DNA from: Vibrio sp. JPW-9-11-11
GTDB lineage: Bacteria > Pseudomonadota > Gammaproteobacteria > Enterobacterales > Vibrionaceae
NCBI RefSeq assembly: GCF_013369335.1
Contig: NZ_SZQJ01000007.1
Location: 215,603 to 279,602, forward strand
DNA length: 64,000 bases
Direction of reading: 5' to 3'
The translations under genes and the position numbers were made by a program. Positions 31,533 through 42,032 of the stretch are shown piece by piece (the stretch's first letter is position 1; each line of letters opens with the position of its first letter). The notes beneath the pieces were generated by a model. The model was not told the DNA's origin, ran no database searches, and saw nothing but the letters and a program-made list of their open reading frames with translations.

Positions 31533-32429
31533 TTAGTTAATACCACCGATGCGGTTAAAGCGCACACCAGTTGGAATCCAAGACGGTAACACGCTATCGC
31601 TAGCTCGTTCAAACTCAAAGCTGATCCAAATACCGACCGCTTTACCGACTAAGTTAGCTTCTGGAACAAAGCCCCAATAGCGACTGTCGGCACTGTTGTC
31701 ACGGTTATCACCCATCACAAAGTACTGACCTTGCGGCACCACCCATTCATTGACACCATTGCGAGGCTGATAAAGCTCAACACGATCACGACGAAGTGGG
31801 TTAACCAAAATCTGATGGCCCACTTCACCCAATTGCTCATCCAACTGGATCAGTGGAATACCATTTTGGATAAACTGGCTCTCTTCTACGTTCGATAACT
31901 TAACGGGTTGGCATGCGCTTTCACCCGCAGACTGAACGCAGATCTCTTTTTTGCTATTGTAGCGTACGGTATCACCTGGTAAGCCAACGACACGCTTGAT
32001 GTAATCGATGCTTGGTTGCGGTGGGTACTTAAAGACCACGATGTCACCACGCTCAGGTTTACCCGTTTCAACCAGTTGAGTACGCCACACTGGATCTTTC
32101 AAACCATAAGCGTATTTCTCGACTAGGATAAAGTCTCCCACCAACAAAGTTGGCATCATGGAGCCCGATGGTATTTGAAATGGCTCATAGAGAAACGAGC
32201 GCAACACCAATACCGCTGCAATCACAGGGAAAATAGAAACACTATTTTCAATCCACCAAGGTTGCGTCTTCACTTTCTCTACCAGTGCGGCATCTAATCC
32301 ATTGGTTTGCGCTTCAATTTCAGTCACTTTTGCTTGGCGCTTTTTAGCAAACACCAACTTCTCTAATACCCAAACCACACCGGTGACTAGAGTGACGATG
32401 ACTAAGATGAGTGAAAATGTATTCGCCAT
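31533..32429 (-). CDS. lepB: Signal peptidase I
   Basis: A 298-residue inner-membrane protease. Membrane segments lie at about 4-24 and 60-78. The catalytic Ser is in IPSGSMMPTLLVGD and the Lys in YIKRVVGLPGD; the C-terminal box GDNRDNSADSRYWG is intact. It removes signal peptides from exported proteins on the periplasmic face. It lies between lepA and rnc as in E. coli, 97 bases downstream of lepA, where a GTGAAAG/CTTTCAC hairpin (about 32457-32482) may modulate read-through. Confidence 0.97.
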   Translation of the reverse strand: MANTFSLILVIVTLVTGVVWVLEKLVFAKKRQAKVTEIEAQTNGLDAALVEKVKTQPWWIENSVSIFPVIAAVLVLRSFLYEPFQIPSGSMMPTLLVGDFILVEKYAYGLKDPVWRTQLVETGKPERGDIVVFKYPPQPSIDYIKRVVGLPGDTVRYNSKKEICVQSAGESACQPVKLSNVEESQFIQNGIPLIQLDEQLGEVGHQILVNPLRRDRVELYQPRNGVNEWVVPQGQYFVMGDNRDNSADSRYWGFVPEANLVGKAVGIWISFEFERASDSVLPSWIPTGVRFNRIGGIN

Positions 32430-32526
32430 TGACTTCCCTTATCTCAAAAATACGAAAGTGAAAGAGCCGAAACCCTTTCACTTATTTAGTTATCTAATGA
32501 CAGGTCAGAGTATGAGAAGTTCAACT

Positions 32527-34320
32527 CTAATCCTTACCTACGTGCAGAATCGCTAAGAAGGCTTCTTGAGGCAGTTCGACGTTACCGATCTGCTTCATGC
32601 GTTTTTTACCTTCTTTCTGTTTCTTCAGTAGCTTCTTCTTACGGCTTACGTCACCGCCGTAACATTTAGCGATCACGTTCTTACGCAACTGTTTTACCGT
32701 CGAGCGAGCAATAATGTGGTTGCCAATTGCTGCTTGAATCGCGATATCGAACATCTGACGAGGGATGAACTCTTTCATCTTCTCTACTAACTGACGACCG
32801 CGAGTCTGAGATTGATCTTTGTGTGTAATCATCGCCAGTGCGTCAACCGTATCACCATTAAGAAGTACATCAACACGTACCATGTTAGATGCTTCAAAAC
32901 GCTGGAAGTTGTAATCCAATGATGCATAACCGCGAGACGTTGACTTAAGGCGGTCAAAGAAGTCGAGTACCACTTCTGCCATTGGAATATCATAAGTCAC
33001 AGCCACTTGGTTGCCGTGGTAGACCATGTCTACCTGAACACCACGCTTCTCAACACACAGAGTAATCACGTTCCCCAAGTATTCGGAAGGAACAAGGATG
33101 TTACAACGAGCAATCGGCTCACGAATTTCTTCGATATCGTTAACGGCAGGGAGTTTAGCCGGGCTATCGACATATAACAGGTTGCCGTTGGTCTCTTCCA
33201 CTTCGTAAACTACCGTTGGAGCGGTCGTAATCAGGTCAAGGTCGTATTCGCGCTCTAGACGCTCTTGGATGATTTCCATGTGCAACATGCCAAGGAAACC
33301 ACAACGGAAACCAAAGCCTAGTGCCGCAGAGTTTTCTGGCTCGTAAAACAGTGATGCATCGTTAAGGCTTAGCTTGCCAAGTGCATCACGGAAGTTCTCG
33401 TAGTCATCTGACGATACAGGGAACAGACCGGCATATACCTGAGGTTTTACTTTTTTAAAGCCTGGAAGCGCTTGTTCACAGCCATGTTTCGCAAGTGTCA
33501 ATGTATCACCGACAGGCGCGCCTAGGATGTCTTTAATACCACAAACTACCCAACCTACTTCGCCAGTACGTAAGATATCTGTATCCACTTGCTTAGGCGT
33601 GAAGATACCTAGACGGTCAACACCCCATACCTGACCTGTGCTCATGACCTTGATCTTGTCATTCTTCTTCAGTTCGCCATTCTTAATACGAACCAGAGAA
33701 ACAACACCTAGGTAGTTATCAAACCAAGAGTCAATAATGAGTGCTTGTAGTGGCGCTTCAGGGTCACCTTCTGGCGCAGGAATTGCTGAAACGATGTTCT
33801 CTAGAACGTCGTCAACACCGATACCTGTTTTTGCACTACAGCGAGTCGCTTCCATCGCGTCAATACCGACGATTTCTTCGATCTCTTCTGCGACACGCTC
33901 TGGATCAGCGGCAGGTAGGTCGATCTTGTTTAAGATTGGCACTACCTCAAGATCCATTTCGATCGCGGTGTAACAGTTAGCTAGAGTTTGGGCTTCTACA
34001 CCTTGCCCCGCATCGACAACCAATAGTGCCCCTTCACAGGCAGCAAGCGAACGTGATACTTCATAAGCGAAGTCAACGTGCCCGGGTGTATCGATAAAGT
34101 TAAGCTGGTAGGTTTCACCATCTTTGGCGGTGTAGTTAAGCGTCACACTCTGGGATTTAATGGTGATACCACGCTCACGCTCTAGATCCATCGAGTCTAG
34201 AACCTGTGCGGCCATTTCACGGTCGCTCAATCCACCACATACTTGGATCAAACGGTCTGATAGGGTCGACTTACCATGGTCGATGTGGGCGATAATCGAA
34301 AAGTTACGAATGTGCTTCAT
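32527..34320 (-). CDS. lepA: Elongation factor 4 (LepA)
   Basis: A 597-residue translational GTPase of normal length. G1 [11 protein letters not shown]2 RGITIKSQ, G3 DTPGHVDF, G4 NKIDLP and G5 SAKTG are present, then the EF-G-like domains and the unique C-terminal domain ending [21 protein letters not shown]. LepA binds ribosomes and assists translation initiation or back-translocation under ionic stress. It is the start of the lepA-lepB pair and lies 127 bases downstream of rseC. Confidence 0.98.
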   Translation of the reverse strand: MKHIRNFSIIAHIDHGKSTLSDRLIQVCGGLSDREMAAQVLDSMDLERERGITIKSQSVTLNYTAKDGETYQLNFIDTPGHVDFAYEVSRSLAACEGALLVVDAGQGVEAQTLANCYTAIEMDLEVVPILNKIDLPAADPERVAEEIEEIVGIDAMEATRCSAKTGIGVDDVLENIVSAIPAPEGDPEAPLQALIIDSWFDNYLGVVSLVRIKNGELKKNDKIKVMSTGQVWGVDRLGIFTPKQVDTDILRTGEVGWVVCGIKDILGAPVGDTLTLAKHGCEQALPGFKKVKPQVYAGLFPVSSDDYENFRDALGKLSLNDASLFYEPENSAALGFGFRCGFLGMLHMEIIQERLEREYDLDLITTAPTVVYEVEETNGNLLYVDSPAKLPAVNDIEEIREPIARCNILVPSEYLGNVITLCVEKRGVQVDMVYHGNQVAVTYDIPMAEVVLDFFDRLKSTSRGYASLDYNFQRFEASNMVRVDVLLNGDTVDALAMITHKDQSQTRGRQLVEKMKEFIPRQMFDIAIQAAIGNHIIARSTVKQLRKNVIAKCYGGDVSRKKKLLKKQKEGKKRMKQIGNVELPQEAFLAILHVGKD

Positions 34321-34447
34321 GATTTGGTGTGACTAAACTCTTTAAAATAGGGATAAGAACGCCGCCCGATATGCGGAATAGAATCAGCATCCATGGCGGC
34401 ATTTCGTTCAAGTTGGCAGATTCTACCCAATTTCTAGCCGATTCGCA

Positions 34448-34918
34448 CTAGCTAATTGGTTCGCCCAGCACCCTTAGTAAGGTGACTTGTTGAGATGAGC
34501 GCTGCTCTAGTTGATAGGACAATCGCTTAGCTAACCAGATACCACCTAGCGTCGCTAATATCGAAACGGCGATAACCAGCCCCTCTCCCATCGATAGCAT
34601 GGGGGCAAGCCACCACTGACCCGCCAGCGCACCTGCAATCATTGCCAATAAGGGGACTAAGTAAACCAAGGCTGCGGATTGCAATACGCTCTTTTCTGGC
34701 AGACCAATTTCAACTACCTGGCCTGGTTCAACTGCTTTATCGGTCACTAAATGCCAGTGAAGCGACTTGTTACCTACTGCCTTGGTGACGATTCCGGTAC
34801 CACAGCTTTTCTGCGACGAGCAACTACTGCAGCTGGTTTGCTGCTCACAGCTCAACTCAACATCAAACATTTGTCCTTGCGGCGCTACTTTGGCTACTGT
34901 CGCTAATGCTGTCATCAT
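34448..34918 (-). CDS. rseC: RseC, SoxR-reducing/SigE-associated membrane protein
   Basis: A 156-residue membrane protein. The N-terminal cytoplasmic domain has the cysteine cluster TSCSSCSSQKSCG. Two membrane segments at about 80-99 and 108-128 follow. RseC is linked to reduction of SoxR and to iron-sulfur-type redox control in E. coli. It overlaps the rseB stop by four bases, being the last gene of the rpoE operon. The start could be either of two adjacent ATGs. Confidence 0.93.
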   Translation of the reverse strand: MMTALATVAKVAPQGQMFDVELSCEQQTSCSSCSSQKSCGTGIVTKAVGNKSLHWHLVTDKAVEPGQVVEIGLPEKSVLQSAALVYLVPLLAMIAGALAGQWWLAPMLSMGEGLVIAVSILATLGGIWLAKRLSYQLEQRSSQQVTLLRVLGEPIS

Positions 34919-35880
34919 TGCGTGGCAGTCTCACTCGATTTAAATATCACTGATTGTGCAATGCGTTTAGCGGTAGAAGGCGGTATATCGCCGATCACCG
35001 ATATCTCTCGGTCATCTTTGACGAAACTGTGTAAGGTACGACGCCCTTGGCGAACTAATTGTCCCTTAAGAGACAGATTGTCGCTGTTTGAAACATACAC
35101 AGAGAAGCTAAACAAGCCGTCGCTAAACATTTGGCTTTCAACCATGCGTTCGGTATTGTTCATGCGATAGCGATTGAGCTCTTTCGCTTCAAAACCGTTA
35201 GGAATCCAACCCACCGTCCAATAGGACTGCATTGCTTGACCTTTCGGTAACGAGAGCACGTCGGGTAATTTCACCTCACGTAAACCACTGAGGATCTCGG
35301 CAATCCGATCGCTGACGTTGTACGAAATCGTACGATACTGCTCCAGCACTTCACCATCTCGGTCCACCAAATCGGCACGCAGCGGCAGTTTACTCTTCTC
35401 GTCAACCCACAAAACGTATGAGTAACGTTGACCATCTTTTGGCACCACACGCAGCACTTGGCAAGCAGCGCCAGCTTCGCGCGCACGGCCCATTTGTACA
35501 AAGTCGTAATAGCGACTTAACCGCTCGACATCAGAATTGAGCAATGGAATAGTCGGCGCGACCACATTGCCCGACTCAATGGTGAAAGGCTCAACGCCTG
35601 GCTCAATGTAACTGACCTCATCGCCACGACGGATTACCTCTCGTACAGGGCCGCTAAGATAAACCAAATGGGCAAGCTGCTGTTGTTCTGAACGTGCATG
35701 ACGATAGAGCAGAGGCTCAATACTATTTTTCTTGATTAGGATGTAAGAAAGTTCGTAGTTTAAGTGCTGACTGGCTTCGTTCATTTGAAGCAACAAAGCC
35801 TCTGCAGTTTTTTCTTCTGCAAAGGCCAATGTTGAGTTCAAACTGAACAGTGTCAGCACACTGATCAGAATTTTTTTCAT
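34915..35880 (-). CDS. rseB: Periplasmic sigma-E regulator RseB
   Basis: A 321-residue exported protein with a signal peptide (1-21, KKILISVLTLFSLNSTLAFA). The N-terminal LolA-like domain (about 25-215) and the C-terminal domain (about 225-320) match MucB/RseB. It binds the periplasmic part of RseA and protects it from DegS until lipopolysaccharide or unfolded outer-membrane proteins appear. It overlaps rseA by four bases. Confidence 0.95.
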   Translation of the reverse strand: MKKILISVLTLFSLNSTLAFAEEKTAEALLLQMNEASQHLNYELSYILIKKNSIEPLLYRHARSEQQQLAHLVYLSGPVREVIRRGDEVSYIEPGVEPFTIESGNVVAPTIPLLNSDVERLSRYYDFVQMGRAREAGAACQVLRVVPKDGQRYSYVLWVDEKSKLPLRADLVDRDGEVLEQYRTISYNVSDRIAEILSGLREVKLPDVLSLPKGQAMQSYWTVGWIPNGFEAKELNRYRMNNTERMVESQMFSDGLFSFSVYVSNSDNLSLKGQLVRQGRRTLHSFVKDDREISVIGDIPPSTAKRIAQSVIFKSSETATQ

Positions 35881-36488
35881 TCAACTACCGTTTCAGGATT
35901 ATCGCTGTGCTCGACACTATTACTGTTCAAGCGTAGTTGTAGTTCGTAGTCTTGCAGCATGGCATGAATGCGGCGGCGCTGCTCTTGAATATTAGCGTCG
36001 TTTGAGCTTGGCTGCTCAACCGAGGAACGCGTTAAACTCACAGGCTCTACGCTACCTGCAAATGGAATCGTCTGTAGCACAGGCAATGCATCGGACTCAG
36101 GCGCAGTAGTATCGCTGCCACCGTATTGCTGAACTCCAAGAATGACCACTAAAGAGACACACGCTGCCATGGCCACTTGACCAAACTGATTCAACCACGC
36201 AGGTAGTTGACGACGCGCTTGCGCCGGAGACGGCTGGGCTTCAACGCTTCGATGCTGTTCTAACTGAGTTACCGTCGAGTGTGCTGGTTCATTCTCTAAA
36301 GCCATTGCGACACTTTCAGCAATATTCCACTCCGGTTTTTCCGGAGCATCGCCACGCATTACATCACCAATCAAATGATAATGTTGCCAAGATTGCTGGC
36401 TCTGTTGGTCTTGCTCTAATTCAACAATTAGCGCTTTATCTACCAACTCTCCATCCATGAGTGCTGAAAGTTTCTCTTTGTCAGCCAT
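35877..36488 (-). CDS. rseA: Anti-sigma-E factor RseA
   Basis: I start at ATG 36488 (203 residues, MADKEKLSALMDGE); an upstream start at 36500 has no Shine-Dalgarno. The N-terminal sigma-E-binding domain (about 1-85) is followed by one membrane segment at about 98-115 (VAMAACVSLVVILGV) and a periplasmic domain that DegS cleaves. It holds RpoE at the inner membrane. It is the second gene of rpoE-rseA-rseB-rseC, with 25 bases between it and rpoE. Confidence 0.93.
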   Translation of the reverse strand: MADKEKLSALMDGELVDKALIVELEQDQQSQQSWQHYHLIGDVMRGDAPEKPEWNIAESVAMALENEPAHSTVTQLEQHRSVEAQPSPAQARRQLPAWLNQFGQVAMAACVSLVVILGVQQYGGSDTTAPESDALPVLQTIPFAGSVEPVSLTRSSVEQPSSNDANIQEQRRRIHAMLQDYELQLRLNSNSVEHSDNPETVVE

Positions 36489-36513
36489 TATTTTCACCAT
36501 TAAAGTTACTGGT

Positions 36514-37092
36514 CTAGCGTTGCATTAGCGGTTGAATTTTCTTTTCTACCGCTTCGCGAGCACGAAAGATACGCGAGCGTACCGTTCCTACAGGGCAATC
36601 CATAACCGCTGCAATTTCTTCATAGCTTAAGCCATCAAGCTCACGCAATGTCATCGCGGTTTTTAAATCATCAGGCAGTGCTTCAATTGCACTAAATACC
36701 ACCCGTTTCAATTCGTTGGACAACGTTAAGTTCTCAGGGTTCGATATTTCTTTCAATGCACTACCGGTTTCGTAATATTCTGCGTCTTCTGAATCGACAT
36801 CTTGTGCCGGTGGACGCCTACCTTGAGCCACAAGGTGGTTTTTCGCTGTATTAACGGCAATCCGATATAACCAAGTATAGAAAGCACTTTCTCCACGAAA
36901 GCTAGGGATCGCTCGATACGCCTTAATAAATGCTTCTTGTGCTACATCGGGAACATCACCCGGATTATTCACATAGCGGGAAATAAGATTGCAGACCTTA
37001 TTCTGGTACTTAGTCACCAGTAAGTTGAATGCTTGTTTATCCCCATTCTGAACTCGCTCAATTAATACTTGATCGGTCAGTTGCTCGTTCAT
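36514..37092 (-). CDS. rpoE: RNA polymerase sigma-E factor
   Basis: A 192-residue ECF sigma factor. Region 2 (about 20-95) has the -10 recognition helix FIKAYRAIPSFRGESAFYTW; region 4 (about 135-185) has LRELDGLSYEEIAAVMDCPVGTVRSRIFRAREA, the -35 helix-turn-helix. It directs genes for outer-membrane biogenesis and envelope stress. It heads the rse operon and is divergent from nadB, as in E. coli. Confidence 0.98.
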   Translation of the reverse strand: MNEQLTDQVLIERVQNGDKQAFNLLVTKYQNKVCNLISRYVNNPGDVPDVAQEAFIKAYRAIPSFRGESAFYTWLYRIAVNTAKNHLVAQGRRPPAQDVDSEDAEYYETGSALKEISNPENLTLSNELKRVVFSAIEALPDDLKTAMTLRELDGLSYEEIAAVMDCPVGTVRSRIFRAREAVEKKIQPLMQR

Positions 37093-37499
37093 TCGAGCGG
37101 GTACTCCTATTGTTATTTACTCTTATCTTCTCAGACATGAGCATTAATTATGCAAAATGTAGTCTTGACACCACTGTCTACTTGAGCACTATTGTGACCT
37201 AGTCAGAAAATTTAAGTTCAATCTTTCTGCAAACTTTTTTAACACAATGGTGTACTAAACTACCTCTTGCTCGATTTTGAGGTTCTAGGTACTGAAATGC
37301 AATGGCAATTTTCCAGCGAACGCATTCAAGCAAAACCTCGTTGGCAGTGCTACTATAGTCGCTAAACGCGCACTCTAGCCTAAATACGTGGGCCATTGTA
37401 AATGATTTGAGAGCGGGATCGCTCAGTCACCTGTCATGCTGAGGTCAATTTATTCCAGTTTGACATGGCGACACTTTAACTCGGGAATTTAAAAGTTTT
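37093..37499. other. rpoE-nadB divergent intergenic region
   Basis: A 407-base gap that must hold both divergent promoters. I looked for the sigma-E pattern GAACTT-N16-TCTGA upstream of rpoE and found both halves only six bases apart (about 37203-37219), which is not functional spacing. A 65-codon open frame at 37199-37396 has no Shine-Dalgarno. I can support no specific site. Confidence 0.4.
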
Positions 37500-39116
37500 A
37501 TGAACGCAAACCGTGAACATCAGTGTGATGTGTTGGTGGTGGGCAGCGGTGCTGCTGGTCTTTCTTTAGCCTTACGTGTTGCAGAATACGGTAATGTCAT
37601 AGTACTCAGCAAAGGACCGCGCAGTGAAGGCGCGACCTACTATGCACAAGGGGGAATTGCCGCCGTCTTCGATGAGGATGACAGCATCGAGTCTCACGTT
37701 CAAGATACTTTAGTCGCAGGCGCAGGCTTGTGCGAAAAAGAAACCGTAGAGTTTATTGCCAAAAACGCCAAAGAATGTGTGCAGTGGCTGATTGATGGCG
37801 GCGTTCCTTTCGACCGAGAAGAGAATGACAGCGACGAGGCACCTCGATATCACCTGACTCGCGAGGGGGGACACAGTCATCGACGTATTTTGCATGCCGC
37901 CGATGCCACTGGCATGGCAATGCAAACGTCGCTGCAAGACAACGTCCACAATCACCCGAACATTACGGTTTTTGAACGCCACAATGCGCTTGATCTTATT
38001 ACCGAAGATAAAATTGGTGGCAACAATAAAAAAATTGTCGGCGCTTACATTTGGAACCGCAACCAAGAGCATGTTGAAACGGTGCGCGCTAAGTTTGTGG
38101 TTCTTGCCACTGGCGGTGCATCTAAAGTGTACCAGTACACGTCTAACCCTGATGTCTCTTCTGGTGACGGAATTGCGATGGCATGGCGAGCGGGCTGCCG
38201 GGTTGCCAATCTGGAGTTCAACCAATTCCACCCAACCTGCCTCTACCATCCTGAAGCACGTAACTTTTTACTGACCGAAGCACTGCGTGGTGAAGGTGCC
38301 TACTTACGACGTCCAGATGGCTCGCGTTTTATGCCTGATTTTGACTCACGTGAAGAGCTTGCCCCGCGCGATGTGGTTGCCCGCGCCATTGACTTTGAGA
38401 TGAAGCGATTGGGTGCAGACTGTATGTACCTCGACATCAGCCATAAACCCGCAGACTTTATCGAAAAGCACTTCCCGACGATTAACACGCGTTTGCTCAA
38501 ACTGGGCATAGATATGACGAAAGAACCGATTCCTGTTGTTCCAGCCGCGCACTACACCTGTGGTGGCGTGATGGTCAACCAACAAGGGCAAACGGACCTC
38601 TCGCAGTTGTATGCCATCGGCGAAGTCAGCTATACCGGTTTACACGGCGCGAACCGAATGGCGTCAAACTCATTGCTTGAGTGTGTGGTGTACGCTTGGT
38701 CTGCCGCGAACGATATTATCGCTAATCTAGCCAACGCCACTCTGCCTCCCTCTTTACCCGCATGGGATGATAGTCAGGTGAACTGCTCAGATGAAGAGGT
38801 AGTGATTCAGCATAACTGGCACGAGTTACGCTTATTTATGTGGGATTACATGGGGATTGTCCGTACCGACAAACGCTTAGAACGAGCCTTGCGCCGCATT
38901 CAACTCCTGCAACAAGAGACCCATGAGTACTACAGTAATTTTAGAGTCTCGAACAACCTGTTAGAGCTGCGCAACCTGCTGCAAGTCGCAGAGCTTATGG
39001 TGCGCTGCGCAATGGAACGCAAAGAAAGCCGCGGCCTGCACTACACCCTAGATTACCCGGATCTCGCCGAACACAGTGAACCCACAGTGTTAGTGCCGGA
39101 AAAGCTAAAAGAGTGA
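37500..39116 (+). CDS. nadB: L-aspartate oxidase
   Basis: A 538-residue flavoenzyme. The FAD-binding start reads [19 protein letters not shown]; further signatures are [18 protein letters not shown]-like [26 protein letters not shown] and [15 protein letters not shown]. It oxidises aspartate to iminoaspartate, the first step of NAD synthesis, and can use fumarate or oxygen as acceptor. It is monocistronic, ending at a terminator shared in space with the end of ygfX. Confidence 0.97.
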   Translation: MNANREHQCDVLVVGSGAAGLSLALRVAEYGNVIVLSKGPRSEGATYYAQGGIAAVFDEDDSIESHVQDTLVAGAGLCEKETVEFIAKNAKECVQWLIDGGVPFDREENDSDEAPRYHLTREGGHSHRRILHAADATGMAMQTSLQDNVHNHPNITVFERHNALDLITEDKIGGNNKKIVGAYIWNRNQEHVETVRAKFVVLATGGASKVYQYTSNPDVSSGDGIAMAWRAGCRVANLEFNQFHPTCLYHPEARNFLLTEALRGEGAYLRRPDGSRFMPDFDSREELAPRDVVARAIDFEMKRLGADCMYLDISHKPADFIEKHFPTINTRLLKLGIDMTKEPIPVVPAAHYTCGGVMVNQQGQTDLSQLYAIGEVSYTGLHGANRMASNSLLECVVYAWSAANDIIANLANATLPPSLPAWDDSQVNCSDEEVVIQHNWHELRLFMWDYMGIVRTDKRLERALRRIQLLQQETHEYYSNFRVSNNLLELRNLLQVAELMVRCAMERKESRGLHYTLDYPDLAEHSEPTVLVPEKLKE

Positions 39117-39136
39117 TAGCCTCACATCAATAAACA

Positions 39137-39158
39137 GGGAGCTCAGTGCTCCCTTTTT
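39137..39158 (+). terminator. Terminator of nadB
   Basis: GGGAGC-TCAGT-GCTCCC followed by five T. It overlaps the last codons of the convergent ygfX gene. Confidence 0.82.
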
Positions 39159-39541
39159 AATAGCACCACTATTTGGCGATAACTTGCGTCAGATAAACTA
39201 TCTCGCCAAAGCAAAATCCGTTGATTGTTGTGCAAAATGAGCACTATCGCCCAAGACATCAATGGGAATAGTACCGCTTTAATTTGATAAGTGCCGTGCA
39301 AAGTTTCGATTTGGCGTGGCGATACAAAGGTCACCTCACCTTGCAGTGCTGGAGCTAACCATATTTGATGTTGATGAAGTTTAACGATCAGAGGAAGTAA
39401 AACGGTGTATGCGATAATTGGCAGTGGAGAGTACATAGTGGCAAGACAGGCCAAAACAGAGAAGATACCGTTGGCCTGATTCGCGTGTTTCGAGGGCGTC
39501 AGGACAAACCTAACGCACTTTGCTGAGGTTATGAGCGACAA
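39143..39541 (-). CDS. ygfX: YgfX/CptA-like membrane protein
   Basis: A 132-residue protein with two membrane segments at about 24-55 in its N-terminal half and a further hydrophobic stretch near 90-105; the rest is cytoplasmic. The position directly after sdhE, with a 32-base overlap, and the hydrophobic pattern identify it as the YgfX family. In E. coli YgfX has been described as a toxin that disturbs MreB/FtsZ with SdhE as antitoxin; newer work sees both as flavoprotein-assembly related, so the role is unsettled. The sequence itself is weakly conserved. Confidence 0.75.
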   Translation of the reverse strand: MSLITSAKCVRFVLTPSKHANQANGIFSVLACLATMYSPLPIIAYTVLLPLIVKLHQHQIWLAPALQGEVTFVSPRQIETLHGTYQIKAVLFPLMSWAIVLILHNNQRILLWRDSLSDASYRQIVVLLKREH

Positions 39542-39770
39542 TTTTGTCTACCATAGCCGCGTGACCTAAATTCTCACTTCGGCCATGCCCCATGATCCAC
39601 GTAAACAGATCCGGATCATCACATTCAAGCAACGAGACAAAGTCACGCTGCTCATTCTCTTGTAGGCCATCAAAACATTCTTCAAAAAAAGGCATAATCA
39701 CGACATCTAGCTCTAACATTCCGCGTCGGCATGCCCATTTGATCCGCGCTTTTTCTTCTGCGGTATACAT
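39510..39770 (-). CDS. sdhE: FAD assembly factor SdhE
   Basis: An 86-residue soluble protein with the family motif RRGMLELDVV near residue 14; RGxxE is required for attaching FAD covalently to succinate dehydrogenase SdhA and fumarate reductase FrdA. The later DPDLFTWIMGHG segment is also conserved. The gene is just before ygfX and is divergent from ygfZ with 202 bases between, the same arrangement as in E. coli. Confidence 0.94.
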   Translation of the reverse strand: MYTAEEKARIKWACRRGMLELDVVIMPFFEECFDGLQENEQRDFVSLLECDDPDLFTWIMGHGRSENLGHAAMVDKIVAHNLSKVR

Positions 39771-39972
39771 TGTAATTCCTCACCAGAACAGGTTGTGTAA
39801 CTCGAGTGTAACAAGCAAACCAGCCGACAACTAGTGCGTCAGTCACACTCCCGACCAGAGCGTTGCTTTTCCTGCTTAGACTTCAGGTGAATGGCACACT
39901 ACTCAAAAGGTTGTTTATCACCAGCGATAGGCGATAACATAGCAATCATTCGATTATTATCAGGTATTAATC

Positions 39973-40941
39973 ATGGACTGGCACAACGATTTCGCACCAT
40001 TGCAACTCTCCTCCAATGACGCACTCCCTCCACTGGCTATTGCTCCCCTCACTGATTGGGGCATGATCACAGCACAAGGCGACGATAGTAAGTCATACCT
40101 TCAAGGGCAAGTAACCTGTGATGTCGTCACTCTGGATCCAAATCGAGCCACCTTTGGCGCCCACTGTGATGCCAAAGGCAAGGTATGGAGCGTGTTTCAC
40201 CTCTTTCACTATCAACAAGGCTACGCGATGCTTCAGCCCAAGGCCTTGATTGAAAAAGAACTTGCCGAGTTAAAAAAATACGCGATTTTCTCTAAGGTCG
40301 AGTTCGAACACAGCCAAGATATCTTGCTGGGTGTGATGGGCATTGAAGCGACATCTCTGATCGATACGCTTTCCCAGCAAAAAGGAGAGGTTCGCCGAAT
40401 TGAAGGGGGCACAGCGGTAAAAATTGACGACCAGCGCTGGGTACTTGCTTTAACCGCAACAGCGGCTGAGCAACTGGTCTTAGCGAGTGACGCACAAAAA
40501 GTGGCCCCTGCACTTTGGACTCTACTTGATATTAAAGCTGGGCATCCCCGTTTGACCGCAGAGCAGCAAAACGAACATATTCCTCAAGCGCTCAACGTTC
40601 ATGCATTAAATGGCATCAGTTTTAGCAAAGGCTGCTATACGGGCCAAGAGACAGTGGCGCGCGCAAAGTATCGCGGTATCAATAAACGTGCACTATTTAT
40701 CATCGAGGGCAGTGCCGACCAAGCTATCGAGGCCAATGCCGAGCTAGAGCGTGCCGTCGGCGAAAATTGGCGTAGCGCTGGTAAACTACTAGCCAGTTAC
40801 CGCTTTAGTGACAACAAAGCGGTCGCCATTGCCGTACTCCCCAATAACCTTGACGACGATACGCAGTTACGTCTCAAAGACGAACCACAGCATCTCTGGC
40901 GATTTGCTCCCTTACCTTACTCTCTAGAAGACAATGACTGA
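39973..40941 (+). CDS. ygfZ: tRNA-modifying / iron-sulfur protein YgfZ
   Basis: A 322-residue cytoplasmic protein related to the aminomethyltransferase GcvT. The family signature [17 protein letters not shown] is present around residue 217, with the essential Cys. YgfZ binds folate and helps repair or assemble certain iron-sulfur enzymes such as MiaB, and so affects tRNA modification. The last 8 bases overlap the start of the YbaK-like gene, so the two are co-translated. Confidence 0.94.
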   Translation: MDWHNDFAPLQLSSNDALPPLAIAPLTDWGMITAQGDDSKSYLQGQVTCDVVTLDPNRATFGAHCDAKGKVWSVFHLFHYQQGYAMLQPKALIEKELAELKKYAIFSKVEFEHSQDILLGVMGIEATSLIDTLSQQKGEVRRIEGGTAVKIDDQRWVLALTATAAEQLVLASDAQKVAPALWTLLDIKAGHPRLTAEQQNEHIPQALNVHALNGISFSKGCYTGQETVARAKYRGINKRALFIIEGSADQAIEANAELERAVGENWRSAGKLLASYRFSDNKAVAIAVLPNNLDDDTQLRLKDEPQHLWRFAPLPYSLEDND

Positions 40942-41413
40942 CTTCATTTCCACCCATATCACACAATATCTAGAGTCGCAGCAGGTCGCCTTTCGCCTGC
41001 TGCCACATCAAACTCCGGCAATAACTATCGAGGATGCGGCTAAACAGCGGGGAATTCGGCCAGCACAAATGGTTAAATCGATCGTCTTGCGCGATATGAG
41101 CAATCGCTATGCCATCGCATGCGCACCCGGCGATCAGGCCGTTGATCCCAAAAAAGTAAGAGCTTTACTCGATTGGCGTCGGATGACTTGTGTCGCAATG
41201 CAAGACGTTGTCAGTCTTACGGGTTATCAAGTGGGGACGGTGGTGCCGATCCTGTTAAGAACCCCAATGGCGGTCGTATTTGATCAACGGTTATTGACAG
41301 AACCAGAAGTGACCATCAGCAGTGGCTCAAATATGGCGGGGGTGGCTTTGCGTTGTGAAGACCTACTGCAGCTTTGCCAACCCATAGTGGGTGATATCTG
41401 CCGCGATTGTTGA
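40934..41413 (+). CDS. YbaK/EbsC-type aminoacyl-tRNA deacylase
   Basis: A 159-residue single-domain protein. The fold matches the YbaK/ProX editing family: [24 protein letters not shown] with the catalytic-helix Lys, later [10 protein letters not shown] and [14 protein letters not shown]. Such proteins hydrolyse mischarged tRNAs such as Cys-tRNA-Pro or Ala-tRNA-Pro. Which substrate this one edits cannot be told. It overlaps ygfZ by eight bases. Confidence 0.82.
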   Translation: MTDFISTHITQYLESQQVAFRLLPHQTPAITIEDAAKQRGIRPAQMVKSIVLRDMSNRYAIACAPGDQAVDPKKVRALLDWRRMTCVAMQDVVSLTGYQVGTVVPILLRTPMAVVFDQRLLTEPEVTISSGSNMAGVALRCEDLLQLCQPIVGDICRDC

Positions 41414-41566
41414 TGATCCTCTATTGATCAACTTCTTTGCAAAGCATTACATTTTTGTTTGATCGCCTTCGCATCATTAGTCACTTATAGTTAAATTATT
41501 ATTCATTTTTAAAGCATAAGTAGTCATGAGTGCATTTTTGCAGTATTCTGCGTTTGTTGGTTAAAG

Positions 41567-41741
41567 TCCGCTCTGCTTACGTTTTTGCAGAGTGACGCAT
41601 GGCTGGATTGAACACGATCAGTCCGGCAAATGTAAATCCTTCTCCAACAAAAAAAGTGAATCCACTGATTGTTTCAGGACATCCACTTTTTGTGTAATGC
41701 ATCTGTGACTATTTGCCCGCCACTTTAGCGGGCTTTTTTTT
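41567..41741 (+). ncRNA. Candidate small RNA in the 619-base gap before 42033
   Basis: The stretch folds into consecutive hairpins: CTCTGC/GCAGAG (about 41570-41591), GGA-TGA/TCA-TCC (about 41604-41623), AAAAAGTG/CACTTTTT (about 41652-41691), and ends in a strong terminator (41715-41741). The nearest upstream gene stops at 41413, far for a terminator to serve it. No open frame of note. The 5' end and any promoter are guesses. The gap on the right of it (41742-42005) is A/T-rich with no feature I can name. Confidence 0.35.
41715..41741 (+). terminator. Strong orphan terminator
   Basis: GCCCGC-CACTTTA-GCGGGC followed by eight T. It ends the possible small RNA or a long 3' UTR of the ygfZ operon. 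Confidence 0.85.
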
Positions 41742-42032
41742 AAAAATTTTTTACACAATATTCACACCTACCGATAAAGTTAAACTATTCTTAAAACTGT
41801 CATAAACATCGGGCTTAATAGGCCACGATTAATAACCCTTTTCAGTTCCAATCACAGAACATAAATGAGGGAGTCATCACAGTTAGTTGGATATTTATCC
41901 GAATTTTTGCTTACAGCAACACAAATATCCAAATGTAACTGTTTTTACTGCATATTCCACCATGAAAATCACACTATTAACGGTGGCAAATACGTATAAT
42001 CTGCAGTGCTTGCTAAAAAGAAGGAAGGACGT

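Noticed and set aside
37203..37219. TCTGA and GAACTT words resembling a sigma-E promoter for rpoE
   Set aside because: They are six bases apart; sigma-E promoters need about 16.
37199..37396. 65-codon open frame (minus) between rpoE and nadB
   Set aside because: No Shine-Dalgarno, no recognisable family, and it would fill the divergent promoter region.
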